NCBI GenBank assembly: GCA_947561585.1
Contig: CANNZV010001119.1
Coordinates: forward strand, 116,772 to 180,771
Source: Caprella mutica
Lineage: Eukaryota > Arthropoda > Malacostraca > Amphipoda > Caprellidae
Reading direction: 5' to 3'
DNA: 64,000 nucleotides
Shown here: positions 25,601 through 36,788 of the stretch, one piece after another
Layout of the letters: every line of letters begins with the position of its first letter
Position numbering within the stretch: the stretch's first letter is position 1
Position numbers and translations under genes: made by a program
Notes under the pieces: model-generated
Told to the model about the DNA's origin: nothing
What the model saw: the letters and a program-made list of their open reading frames with translations, nothing else
Database searches by the model: none

Positions 25601-28185
25601 TAATCGGTCTTCGCGTCAATAAATTGTTGTTTTGTGCTATTTTAGACTCGGGTTCTGAAATAAGTCTAATTAGTCGTGCAGTCATAAATTCTATTAACAA
25701 TGTTGAGACTTACCGCAAGATAATTTCAGGGCATGTTTGTGACATGGTAGGTTTAACTGGACACAAGACATCCATTAATGAGTCAGTAATTCTTGATATA
25801 TTTATTGGAGAACGAAAATATATACACAAATTTTCTATTGTGTCCGACGATGTTGTCCCCTATTGTATGCTACTTGGGAAAGATTTTCTCGAGAAGTTTA
25901 ATGTTTCAGTTGACTTTAATGGCAATTTAGTAAATGCTGACGGTACATTTGTATCATCTTTTCTTGGTGAAAAGGTGTCTGATGATGTTAATGTTTTTGT
26001 TCTTACTGTTAACTCAGATAATAAAGTTTCCCATGAGATTCACATTAATAATAGCATTAATGATGTAAGATATGAAATAACTGGTAATGAAGAAACTGTA
26101 ACAGGTCTTTCTTTGGTTGTGGATGACAATGATGTAAATAAATTACAAAATAAGGACCTAGTTATTAAAACAATTAAGAAATACATTATTTCTAATATTC
26201 ATTCTTCTAAGTGGACCAATAAATTCAACTTGTGGCGAAACTACTTTGTTAACCTGATAGTTAAGAATAATATTTTGTACTTTACCGAACATGAAAAATT
26301 AATTCCTGTTGTCAGTCGTGATGTGCTCACTGACTTGTCTCTGTTGATGCACATCCAATTTGGACACATTGGAAGGGACAAATTGTTGCATCTTGTCGGT
26401 GGTCTCTGTTGGAACCCTTCTAGGTATAAAATGATCAATGAAATTTGTACTACTTGTCCACAGTGTCAGCTATCTAAAGTTTCGAGTCCCAAGATATTTC
26501 CACCTACCCTTAAAATATGCACAACATTTCCATTTGAATTGTTAGCTATAGATCTTTTGTCTTTGCCTAGAACAAGTAGAGGGAATGTTGCTTGTGTTGT
26601 AGTTGTGGATCATTACTCCAAATTTGTGTATGCAGCTCCTATTAAAAACAAGAGTTCAAAGACCGTATCTGATACCTTTAGAAATTTGATCCTTCCATAC
26701 TTGCCATCAGTTCCAGTAGAATTGCTATCGGACAATGGTCCCGAGTTTCGTGCTGTGGAGTTCACGAATATGTTAGATTCGTTTGGAATTAAACATAAGT
26801 TTACAACCCCTTACTCACCAAGTAGCAATGGCGCTATCGAGCGTGTTAATCGCTCTATTCAAACTTTACTCAGAAATCTTTCAGACAAACATAGAGATTG
26901 GGATGATAATCTATCTAAAGCTCTAATTGCGTATAATAACACTTCTCATAGCAAACTTAATATGTCACCGAGCTCGTTTTTGCTATCCAAAACTCATAGT
27001 AACAAACAAGTTCCTCTTATAAAGTCTGATGAGCTCAAACAAAAATGGAAACTTGGTCATCCTAAATATGTTTCTTTTAAATTAGTTGATTATGTAATTA
27101 AGAAAATTCCAGTGACTGATCATCTTAACATTAATAAGTTATCTCTGAAGTATTCTGGACCGTACAGAATTTCTTACGTAAATTCTAATAGCGTTACGTA
27201 TAAGTTGGAAGATATTATGGTATCTGGTAAAGTAATTGCAGGTCATCATAGAGATCTCATATTGTTTAAAATGCCTCCTAAATACTTACAAAATCATCCT
27301 TGGTTCTTGAACCTAGATTTTAACATGAATGATGTGAACATTTATAATGATTACCAACCCTATAACGACTTACGTTCATTTCAGAGTATGTCTGGAATAG
27401 ATTCTGATGAAACAGAGAGCGGTAATTTCTCTGAGTATTATGTTTCCGCTTCTGACAGAGAATTTGAACGATTGAAATCTGAGGATGCTTCAGCTGGTGC
27501 TAACATTCTGGGTGACAGAGAAATCCTCAACAACGTGGGTGAAGCGATTGACTGTTACTTTTGTAGAAAGCACATGGAGGTTGAGGCACATTTACGTAGC
27601 ATTACGTTCATCAAGTCGTGGCAGTATCCTGCTTCCGCTTCGTTGCATCATGCATACGATTTACCTATTTCCTCGAGATGTGCTGGTGAAGCTGAGGGAG
27701 GTCCTGACCGCCATTCTTTTGAGCACGATGACCATGCGGGTCCTCAGAACAATAATGATGATATTGTATTCCCATTCCACGATAGTCCTAATCAATTTTG
27801 GGAGTTTGATGCTTGTACTAAAGAAGGAGGGAGTAATTTGCTGATGAACACGAGGAATATCGTTGCGGCACTGTCTGATGATGTTGGTGTGCATGAAGAT
27901 GTGCATGAAGATGTGCATGAAGATGTGCATGAAGATGTGCATGAAGGTGTGGATGATTATGTTGAGTTGAATGAATGCAGCGGTGAAGATGTTGAGAACT
28001 TTTGCTCCACGCCGATACTATTTGATTCAGTTCCACCTAGGCTTCGTACAAGATCTATGGGTGCAGTAAAAGATTTACCTCGTGTGCAATATAGAATTTT
28101 GGAACGAAAGTGCAAATCAAAAAAAAAAATTATGTTTTGTACTTTGGATTGTATGTATTATGTAGTTTCTGTTGTTGTTTTGTAA
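22582..28185 (+). CDS. pol: pol polyprotein: PR-RT-RH-OTU-like-PR2-IN-tail
   Basis: Enzymes for reverse transcription and integration, made by -1 frameshift from gag. The frame is open from 22543 and has no ATG near its start. Residues below count from codon 22723. Retropepsin-like domain: DTG at 50-52, LGQDF near 121. Reverse transcriptase: IDYRKLN near 376, YLDD at 474-477. RNase H: acidic residues D628, E667, D694, D737. Then a 115-residue OTU-like domain (about 767-885) with GDSLF at 773-777, so Ser775 sits where the catalytic Cys is expected, and His881. A second retropepsin-like domain has DSG at 975-977 and LGKDF near 1051. Integrase: HHCC finger H1210, H1215, C1245, C1248; catalytic D1277, D1337, E1373 (D,D35E); GPY module near 1479. 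About 340 further residues form an acidic tail with five DVHE repeats (27887-27945). At over 1,800 residues it is clearly longer than typical Gypsy pol. No stop interrupts it. The OTU call is from motif and spacing only. Confidence 0.93.
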   Translation: MINLTAKKAPVREVRKSQVPLKVPSISEQIHEREQLFSQLRGNRKQELNSQLDDTFVSITSTPSIIPGKNVFLLNHFTDLMQIKVSIKGMMFDALIDTGSTKSLITEEVVAKLNCAVECCPITIGVVVENSIKPKGMCNLNICIGGTPMENQDYVILPSYKSINSSLILGQDFFKNNRFEVDVANRKLISKHSDGSLFEFTFSRAGALISKHARVCCYAAQDTVVSQEKTSYVHIDRLPIVGDDFVFDADQIDVKLKDKIIGYAGICDADTKRVLITTSDHDVHIRKGQLVGTISTLMDEPNEDETVICNDWTHQKIQELENLSHLDDDKKSEVHNLLFECSGALSTGDGDLGHAAVTKHHITLSNNAPIYQRPRRFAAPLAEEIEKYCHELYLHDIIEPSQSPWNSPIVPVRKKDGSLRLCIDYRKLNQVTVPDKFPMPNLLDSIYGLRGIKYITSLDLVRAYHQIPLDEDSRPLTAFSTPRGHWQWKRLSFGLTNAPSSFQREIQATLSAFPSNRVVAYLDDILVMSESFEEHVLLVAKVLKTLESYSLKIKPSKCHWFKPEVEYLGHVVNSEGIKKTPKFINAISNYKRPTTVGELREFLGFINFQRKFLAHCSSIQKPLSSQTTGKRSKQLDWSEDMIVAFETLKSEMAKDTMLTYPDYTNNENPLELWVDASGFGTGAYLSQKQNGEQKVIAFASTCFTQQQMSYSTLERELTAIRWGVKTFRPFLYGVKFIMYTDHMPLLHLHNMKLVSSRLARTQQELADYDFEIRYVPGPKNTAADALSRMSVNLPVSYESDQAQRLPDGLMMDGSAAPGGGDSLFVSLYRTLSRKKCKLPGTTLELREQIVDEMLINSSRYNIKLDRESRKDLKLMRHSGQLPSLELLLAVSYLYKVRLFVYFWYKDPIIYQFDDYNDDIFLQCLAAVHFNPLIDTKNFEVPDVNVCSIVCSNVTEVNVKRNDKPNECDDNIRESHECDDDISALYSVNQCLYSNKITCSHIESEEPVIGLRVNKLLFCAILDSGSEISLISRAVINSINNVETYRKIISGHVCDMVGLTGHKTSINESVILDIFIGERKYIHKFSIVSDDVVPYCMLLGKDFLEKFNVSVDFNGNLVNADGTFVSSFLGEKVSDDVNVFVLTVNSDNKVSHEIHINNSINDVRYEITGNEETVTGLSLVVDDNDVNKLQNKDLVIKTIKKYIISNIHSSKWTNKFNLWRNYFVNLIVKNNILYFTEHEKLIPVVSRDVLTDLSLLMHIQFGHIGRDKLLHLVGGLCWNPSRYKMINEICTTCPQCQLSKVSSPKIFPPTLKICTTFPFELLAIDLLSLPRTSRGNVACVVVVDHYSKFVYAAPIKNKSSKTVSDTFRNLILPYLPSVPVELLSDNGPEFRAVEFTNMLDSFGIKHKFTTPYSPSSNGAIERVNRSIQTLLRNLSDKHRDWDDNLSKALIAYNNTSHSKLNMSPSSFLLSKTHSNKQVPLIKSDELKQKWKLGHPKYVSFKLVDYVIKKIPVTDHLNINKLSLKYSGPYRISYVNSNSVTYKLEDIMVSGKVIAGHHRDLILFKMPPKYLQNHPWFLNLDFNMNDVNIYNDYQPYNDLRSFQSMSGIDSDETESGNFSEYYVSASDREFERLKSEDASAGANILGDREILNNVGEAIDCYFCRKHMEVEAHLRSITFIKSWQYPASASLHHAYDLPISSRCAGEAEGGPDRHSFEHDDHAGPQNNNDDIVFPFHDSPNQFWEFDACTKEGGSNLLMNTRNIVAALSDDVGVHEDVHEDVHEDVHEDVHEGVDDYVELNECSGEDVENFCSTPILFDSVPPRLRTRSMGAVKDLPRVQYRILERKCKSKKKIMFCTLDCMYYVVSVVVL

Positions 28186-28358
28186 AAAAAAAAAAAATTG
28201 ATCTAGTGTTTTTCTAAATAAAAAAAATTGTTGTCATTTATTTATATTTATAAAATAATGTATATTGAAGTATTGTGTTGTAGCTATATGAATATTTTCT
28301 TTTCAAATGTATAATTTCTTTCCATGTTTATAGAACTTTGGTTTGCTATATACTTGAT

Positions 28359-28374
28359 AAAGGGGGGAAGGGGG
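28359..28374 (+). other. Purine tract upstream of 3' LTR
   Basis: AAAGGGGGGAAGGGGG, about 105 bases before the 3' LTR. It may be a central-type or displaced polypurine tract. The tract directly abutting the LTR is the likelier plus-strand primer. Confidence 0.45.
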
Positions 28375-28467
28375 TAATGCAATTTTGAAATTTAGTTTAG
28401 TTATAGAATCAATATTAGATTAAGTTATTTGGCAATTGGTTAATTTTTCTAGGTATGGAATAGAGCT

Positions 28468-28479
28468 GGTGGGGAGGCA
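28468..28479 (+). other. Polypurine tract at 3' LTR
   Basis: GGTGGGGAGGCA ends directly at the first base of the 3' LTR, the position expected of the plus-strand primer in LTR retrotransposons. Confidence 0.6.
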
Positions 28480-28994
28480 TGTTACCGTGCGCCACCGCCA
28501 GGTGTCACTCTCTACCTGTTCAGAGTAGTGATACTAACAGTTCACTCTTATTCCATACCGTACATTTTAGTCATTTTAGTGTCATCAAGTTTAGTGTAAG
28601 GTCGGTTGATTTAACAGTGGGTAAATTCTAAATTCATACTATAATCTTTGTTCATGTGAATTAATAGAATTAATGCAATCTATATGAATCGAGGAATACT
28701 TAACTATAATTGGGTATTTGAGGATATCTACATATTTGAGCACAATGGGATATTTATGTATTTGGGTTTAAGGGATAATTATTGTTAGGTATTAATTGTA
28801 TTAGCTAATTGGGGTTTATATAGGGTGATTATAATCTTTCTATATGTATTTTGTTTGTTGCAGACTAATGACATTATTTCATTATGTAATTTATGCTACA
28901 CCCTCCTATTCCTATTCTACTTAATAAACTTGTGAACTTTATAATCGTTGTCACTTACCGCTATTTGGAACCCTAACGCTAGCGCCCTGGTATA
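28480..28994 (+). repeat. 3' LTR
   Basis: 515 bp, 512 identical to the 5' LTR. All three differences are C in the 5' copy and T here. It contains the TATATA and AATAAA motifs at the matching offsets. It is followed by the ACAT target duplication and the resumed satellite. Confidence 0.95.
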
Positions 28995-31900
28995 ACATTG
29001 ATTTAAAAGAACATTGGTTTAAAAGAACATTGATTAAAAAGAACATTGATTTAAAAGAACATTGATTTAAAAGAACATTGATTTAAAAGAACATTGATTT
29101 AAAAGAACATTGATTAAAAAGAACATTGATTAAAAAGAACATTGATTTAAAAGAACATTGGTTTAAAAGAACATTGATTTAAAAGAACATTCATTTAAAA
29201 GAACATTGATTTAAAAGAACATTGATTAAAAAGAACATTGATTTAAAAGAACATTGGTTTAAAAGAACATTGATTAAAAAGAACATTGGTTTAAAAGAAC
29301 ATTGATTAAAAAGAACATTGGTTTAAAAGAACATTGATTTAAAAGAACATTGGTTTAAAAGAACATTGATTAAAAAGAACATTGATTTAAAAGAACATTG
29401 ATTAAAAAGAACATTGATTTAAAAGAACATTGATTTAAAAGAACATTGGTTTAAAAGAACATTGATTAAAAAGAACATTGATTAAAAAGAACATTGGTTT
29501 AAAAGAACATTGATTTAAAAGAACATTGATTTAAAAGAGCATTGATTAAAAAGAACATTGATTTAAAAGAGCATTGATTAAAAAGAACATTGATTTAAAA
29601 GAACATTGATTTAAAAGAACATTGATTTAAAAGAACATTGATTTAAAAGAACATTGATTTAAAAGAACATTGATTAAAAAGAACATTGATTAAAAAGAAC
29701 ATTGATTTAAAAGAACATTGGTTTAAAAGAACATTGATTTAAAAGAACATTGATTTAAAAGAACATTGATTTAAAAGAACATTGGTTTAAAAGAACATTG
29801 ATTTAAAAGAACATTGATTTAAAAGAACATTGATTAAAAAGAACATTGATTTAAAAGAACATTGATTAAAAAGAACATTGATTTAAAAGAACATTGATTA
29901 AAAAGAACATTGATTAAAAAGAACATTGATTTAAAAGAACATTGGTTTAAAAGAACATTGATTTAAAAGAACATTGATTTAAAAGAACATTGATTTAAAA
30001 GAACATTGGTTTAAAAGAACATTGATTTAAAAGAACATTGATTTAAAAGAACATTGATTAAAAAGAACATTGGTTTAAAAGAACATTGATTAAAAAGAAC
30101 ATTGATTTAAAAGAACATTGATTTAAAAGAACATTGGTTTAAAAGAACATTGATTAAAAAGAACATTGATTTAAAAGAACATTGATTTAAAAGAACATTG
30201 GTTTAAAAGAACATTGATTATAAAGAACATTGATTAAAAAGAACATTGATTTAAAAGAACATTGGTTTAAAAGAACATTGATTTAAAAAGAACATTGATT
30301 TAAAAGAACATTGATTTAAAAGAACATTGATTAAAAAGAACATTGATTTAAAAGAACATTGATTAAAAAGAACATTGATTAAAAAGAACATTGATTTAAA
30401 AGAACATTGGTTTAAAAGAACATTGATTTAAAAGAACATTGATTTAAAAGAACATTGATTTAAAAGAACATTGGTTTAAAAGAACATTGATTAAAAAGAA
30501 CATTGATTTAAAAGAACATTGGTTTAAAAGAACATTGATTATAAAGAACATTGATTTAAAAGAACATTGATTTAAAAGAACATTGGTTTAAAAGAACATT
30601 GATTATAAAGAACATTGATTAAAAAGAACATTGATTTAAAAGAACATTGATTAAAAAGAACATTGATTAAAAAGAACATTGATTTAAAAGAACATTGGTT
30701 TAAAAGAACATTGATTTAAAAGAACATTGATTAAAAAGAACATTGATTTAAAAGAACATTGGTTTAAAAGAACATTGATTATAAAGAACATTGATTAAAA
30801 AGAACATTGATTTAAAAGAACATTGATTATAAAGAACATTGATTAAAAAGAACATTGATTTAAAAGAACATTGGTTTAAAAGAACATTGATTTAAAAGAA
30901 CATTGATTTAAAAGAACATTGATTTAAAAGAACATTGATTAAAAAGAACATTGATTTAAAAGAACATTGATTAAAAAGAACATTGATTAAAAAGAACATT
31001 GATTTAAAAGAACATTGGTTTAAAAGAACATTGATTTAAAAGAACATTGATTTAAAAGAACATTGATTTAAAAGAACATTGATTAAAAAGAACATTGATT
31101 TAAAAGAACATTGATTTAAAAGAACATTGATTAAAAAGAACATTGATTTAAAAGAACATTGATTAAAAAGAACATTGATTAAAAAGAACATTGATTTAAA
31201 AGAACATTGGTTTAAAAGAACATTGATTTAAAAGAACATTGATTTAAAAGAACATTGATTAAAAAGAACATTGGTTTAAAAGAACATTGATTTAAAAGAA
31301 CATTGATTTAAAAGAACATTGATTAAAAAGAACATTGGTTTAAAAGAACATTGATTAAAAAGAACATTGATTTAAAAGAACATTGATTTAAAAGAACATT
31401 GATTTAAAAGAACATTGATTAAAAAGAACATTGATTAAAAAGAACATTGATTTAAAAGAACATTGGTTTAAAAGAACATTGATTTAAAAGAACATTGATT
31501 TAAAAGAACATTGATTTAAAAGAACATTGATTAAAAAGAACATTGATTAAAAAGAACATTGATTTAAAAGAACATTGGTTTAAAAGAACATTGATTTAAA
31601 AGAACATTGATTTAAAAGAACATTGATTAAAAAGAACATTGGTTTAAAAGAACATTGATTAAAAAGAACATTGATTTAAAAGAACATTGATTTAAAAGAA
31701 CATTGGTTTAAAAGAACATTGATTAAAAAGAACATTGATTTAAAAGAACATTGATTTAAAAGAACATTGGTTTAAAAGAACATTGATTAAAAAGAACATT
31801 GATTAAAAAGAACATTGGTTTAAAAGAACATTGGTTTAAAAGAACATTGATTTAAAAGAACATTGATTTAAAAGAACATTGATTTAAAAGAACATTGATT

Positions 31901-34900
31901 AAAAAGAACATTGATTTAAAAGAACATTGATTTAAAAGAACATTGATTTAAAAGAACATTGATTTAAAAGAACATTGATTTAAAAGAACATTGATTAAAA
32001 AGAACATTGATTAAAAAGAACATTGATTTAAAAGAACATTGGTTTAAAAGAACATTGATTTAAAAGAACATTGATTTAAAAGAACATTGATTAAAAAGAA
32101 CATTGGTTTAAAAGAACATTGATTAAAAAGAACATTGATTTAAAAGAACATTGATTTAAAAGAACATTGGTTTAAAAGAACATTGATTAAAAAGAACATT
32201 GATTTAAAAGAACATTGATTTAAAAGAACATTGGTTTAAAAGAACATTGATTATAAAGAATATTGATTTAAAAGAACATTGATTTAAAAGAACATTGATT
32301 AAAAAGAACATTGATTAAAAAGAACATTGGTTTAAAAGAACATTGATTAAAAAGAATATTGATTTAAAAGAACATTGATTTAAAAGAACATTGATTAAAA
32401 AGAACATTGATTGAAAAGAACATTGATTTAAAAGAACATTGGTTTAAAAGAACATTGATTTAAAAGAACATTGATTGAAAAGAACATTGATTTAAAAGAA
32501 CATTGATTTAAAAGAACATTGATTTAAAAGAACATTGATTTAAAAGAACATTGATTTAAAAGAACATTGATTTAAAAGAACATTGATTTAAAAGAACATT
32601 GATTTAAAAGAACATTGGTTTAAAAGAACATTGATTTAAAAGAACATTGGTTTAAAAGAACATTGGTTTAAAAGAACATTGGTTTAAAAGAACATTGATT
32701 TAAAAGAACATTGATTTAAAAGAACATTGGTTTAAAAGAACATTGATTTAAAAGAACATTGGTTTAAAAGAACATTGATTTAAAAGAACATTGATTTAAA
32801 AGAACATTGATTTAAAAGAACATTGATTTAAAAGAACATTGATTTAAAAGAACATTGATTTAAAAGAACATTGATTTAAAAGAACATTGATTTAAAAGAA
32901 CATTGATTTAAAAGAACATTGATTGATAAGAACATTGATTTAAAAGAACATTGATTAAAAAGAACATTGGTTTAAAAGAACATTGATTAAAAAGAACATT
33001 GATTTAAAAGAACATTGATTTAAAAGAACATTGATTAAAAAGAACATTGATTGAAAAGAACATTGATTTAAAAGAACATTGGTTTAAAAGAACATTGATT
33101 GAAAAGAACATTGATTGAAAAGAACATTGATTTAAAAGAACATTGATTTAAAAGAACATTGATTTAAAAGAACATTGATTTAAAAGAACATTGATTTAAA
33201 AGAACATTGATTTAAAAGAACATTGATTTAAAAGAACATTGATTTGAAAGAACATTGGTTTAAAAGAACATTGATTTAAAAGAACATTGGTTTAAAAGAA
33301 CATTGGTTTAAAAGAACATTGATTTAAAAGAACATTGATTTAAAAGAACATTGGTTTAAAAGAACATTGATTTAAAAGAACATTGGTTTAAAAGAACATT
33401 GATTTAAAAGAACATTGGTTTAAAAGAACATTGATATAAAAGAACATTGATTTAAAAGAACATTGATTTAAAAGAACATTGATTTAAAAGAACATTGATT
33501 TAAAAGAACATTGATTAAAAAGAACATTGATTAAAAAGAACATTGATTTAAAAGAACATTGGTTTAAAAGAACATTGATTTAAAAGAACATTGATTTAAA
33601 AGAACATTGATTAAAAAGAACATTGGTTTAAAAGAACATTGATTAAAAAGAACATTGATTTAAAAGAACATTGATTTAAAAGAACATTGGTTTAAAAGAA
33701 CATTGATTAAAAAGAACATTGATTTAAAAGAACATTGATTTAAAAGAACATTGGTTTAAAAGAACATTGATTATAAAGAACATTGATTAAAAAGAACATT
33801 GATTTAAAAGAACATTGGTTTAAAAGAACATTGATTTAAAAGAACATTGATTTAAAAGAACATTGATTTAAAAAAACATTGATTAAAAAGAACATTGATT
33901 TAAAAGAACATTGATTAAAAAGAACATTGATTAAAAAGAACATTGATTAAAAAGAACATTGATTTAAAAGAACATTGATTTAAAAGAACATTGGTTTAAA
34001 AGAACATTGATTAAAAAGAACATTGATTTAAAAGAACATTGATTTAAAAGAACATTGGTTTAAAAGAACATTGATTATAAAGAACATTGATTAAAAAGAA
34101 CATTGATTTAAAAGAACATTGGTTTAAAAGAACATTGATTTAAAAGAACATTGATTTAAAAGAACATTGATTAAAAAGAACATTGGTTTAAAAGAACATT
34201 GATTAAAAAGAACATTGATTTAAAAGAACATTGATTAAAAAGAACATTGATTAAAAAGAACATTGATTTAAAAGAACATTGGTTTAAAAGAACATTGATT
34301 TAAAAGAACATTGATTTAAAAGAACATTGATTTAAAAGAACATTGGTTTAAAAGAACATTGATTTAAAAGAACATTGATTTAAAAGAAAATTGATTAAAA
34401 AGAACATTGGTTTAAAAGAACATTGATTAAAAAGAACATTGATTTAAAAGAACATTGATTTAAAAGAACATTGGTTTAAAAGAACATTGATTTAAAAGAA
34501 CATTGATTTAAAAGAACATTGATTTAAAAGAACATTGGTTTAAAAGAACATTGATTATAAAGAACATTGATTAAAAAGAACATTGATTTAAAAGAACATT
34601 GGTTTAAAAGAACATTGATTTAAAAGAACATTGATTTAAAAGAACATTGATTTAAAAGAACATTGATTAAAAAGAACATTGATTTAAAAGAACATTGATT
34701 AAAAAGAACATTGATTAAAAAGAACATTGATTTAAAAGAACATTGGTTTAAAAGAATATTGATTTAAAAGAACATTGATTTAAAAGAACATTGATTAAAA
34801 AGAACATTGGTTTAAAAGAACATTGATTAAAAAGAACATTGATTTAAAAGAACATTGATTTAAAAGAACATTGGTTTAAAAGAACATTGATTTAAAAGAA

Positions 34901-36483
34901 CATTGATTTAAAAGAACATTGGTTTAAAAGAACATTGATTATAAAGAACATTGATTAAAAAGAACATTGATTTAAAAGAACATTGATTAAAAAGAACATT
35001 GATTAAAAAGAACATTGATTTAAAAGAACATTGGTTTAAAAGAACATTGATTTAAAAGAACATTGATTATAAAGAACATTGATTAAAAAGAACATTGGTT
35101 TAAAAGAACATTGATTAAAAAGAACATTGATTAAAAAGAACATTGATTTAAAAGAACATTGATTATAAAGAACATTGATTAAAAAGAACATTGATTTAAA
35201 AGAACATTGGTTTAAAAGAACATTGATTTAAAAGAACATTGATTTAAAAGAACATTGATTTAAAAGAACATTGATTAAAAAGAACATTGATTTAAAAGAA
35301 CATTGATTTAAAAGAACATTGATTAAAAAGAACATTGATTTAAAAGAACATTGATTTAAAAGAACATTGATTTAAAAGAACATTGATTTAAAAGAACATT
35401 GATTTAAAAGAACATTGATTAAAAAGAACATTGATTTAAAAGAACATTGATTTAAAAGAACATTGATTAAAAAGAACATTGATTTAAAAGAACATTGATT
35501 AAAAAGAACATTGATTAAAAAGAACATTGATTTAAAAGAACATCGATTTAAAAGAACATTGGTTTAAAAGAACATTGATTTAAAAGAACATTGATTTAAA
35601 AGAACATTGATTTAAAAGAACATTGGTTTAAAAGAACATTGATTTAAAAGAACATTGATTTAAAAGAACATTGATTAAAAAGAACATTGGTTTAAAAGAA
35701 CATTGATTAAAAAGAACATTGATTTAAAAGAACATTGATTTAAAAGAACATTGATTTAAAAGAACATTGATTTAAAAGAACATTGGTTTAAAAGAACATT
35801 GATTTAAAAGAACATTGGTTTAAAAGAACATTGATTTAAAAGAACATTGATTTAAAAGAACATTGGTTTAAAAGAACATTGATTAAAAAGAACATTGATT
35901 TAAAAGAACATTGATTTAAAAGAACATTGATTAAAAAGAACATTGATTGAAAAGAACATTGATTTAAAAGAACATTGGTTTAAAAGAACATTGATTTAAA
36001 AGAACATTGATTGAAAAGAACATTGATTTAAAAGAACATTGATTTAAAAGAACATTCATTTAAAAGAACATTCATTTAAAAGAACATTGATTTAAAAGAA
36101 CATTGATTTAAAAGAACATTGATTTAAAAGAACATTGATTTAAAAGAACATTGGTTTAAAAGAACATTGATTTAAAAGAACATTGGTTTAAAAGAACATT
36201 GGTTTAAAAGAACATTGATTTAAAAGAACATTGATTTAAAAGAACATTGGTTTAAAAGAACATTGATTTAAAAGAACATTGGTTTAAAAGAACATTGATT
36301 TAAAAGAACATTGATTTAAAAGAACATTGATTTAAAAGAACATTGATTTAAAAGAACATTGATTTAAAAGAACATTGATTTAAAAGAACATTGATTTAAA
36401 AGAACATTGATTTAAAAGAACATTGATTTAAAAGAACATTGATTTAAAAGAACATTGATTGATAAGAACATTGATTTAAAAGA
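28995..36483. repeat. 16-bp satellite array, right block
   Basis: About 7.5 kb of the same unit as the left block. It has a local variant class with GATTGAAAAG and GATTGATAAG junctions at about 32400-33120 and 35940-36470, and these two stretches lie about 3.54 kb apart as duplicated blocks. The array ends in TTTAAAAGATCAATGCATC, after which a different satellite begins. No coding content. Confidence 0.97.
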
Positions 36484-36490
36484 TCAATGC

Positions 36491-36713
36491 ATCTCAGCAT
36501 TGCAGTGTGATGCACTTTAGTGTCTCAGCATTGCAGTGTGATGCACTTTAGTGTCTCAGCATTGCAGTGTGATGCACTTTAGTGTCTCAGCATTGCAGTG
36601 TGATGCACTTTAGTGTCTCAGTATTGCAGTGTGATGCACTTTAGTGTCTCAGCATTGCAGTGTGATGCACTTTAGTGTCTCAGCATTGCAGTGTGATGCA
36701 CTTTAGTGTCTCA
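36491..36713. repeat. 31-bp satellite, cut by assembly gap
   Basis: About seven near-identical tandem units with period 31, starting CTCAGCATTGCAGTGTGATG and ending CACTTTAGTGT. One unit has GTATTG for GCATTG. It abuts the 16-bp array and runs into the N gap, so its true length is unknown. Confidence 0.95.
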
Positions 36714-36736
36714 NNNNNNNNNNNNNNNNNNNNNNN
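36714..36736. other. Assembly gap, 23 N
   Basis: Twenty-three N directly after a tandem repeat. Such a small gap probably has no size meaning; the missing sequence may be many more 31-bp units. Confidence 0.97.
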
Positions 36737-36745
36737 ATTTTTATA

Positions 36746-36788
36746 GTTTGGCGAGTTTGGACGAGTTTGGACATGCTTCATTACTTGG
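36746..36788. mobile_element. Fragment of 227-bp MITE family
   Basis: Right end of the 227-bp family (GACATGCTTCATTACTTGG) with a short internal repetition of GCGAGTTTGGAC. Its left part is lost at the assembly gap. Confidence 0.6.

Larger units (their letters stand above)
20538..28994 (+). mobile_element. Ty3/Gypsy LTR retrotransposon, near-complete
   Basis: An 8,457-bp element inserted in the 16-bp satellite. Two 515-bp LTRs (20538-21052 and 28480-28994) are collinear and differ only at three sites, about 0.6 percent, so the insertion is recent. The 4-bp target duplication ACAT lies at 20534-20537 and 28995-28998, and removing the element restores a normal satellite unit. Between the LTRs lie a primer-binding-site candidate, gag, a -1 frameshift signal, pol and polypurine tracts. 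The order protease, reverse transcriptase, RNase H, integrase places it in Ty3/Gypsy (Metaviridae-type). No env-like frame was recognised. One frame break in gag suggests this copy is not autonomous as assembled. Confidence 0.95.

Noticed and set aside
27485..27942. Frames overlapping the end of pol
   Set aside because: Shadows of pol in other frames, including the DVHE repeat read as HLHA or IFMH.
27260..28185. An env gene at the 3' end of the LTR element
   Set aside because: No signal peptide, furin-like site or convincing membrane anchor; the sequence is in frame with pol.
28359..28374. This tract as the sole polypurine primer
   Set aside because: It is about 105 bases from the LTR; the tract abutting the LTR at 28468-28479 fits better.
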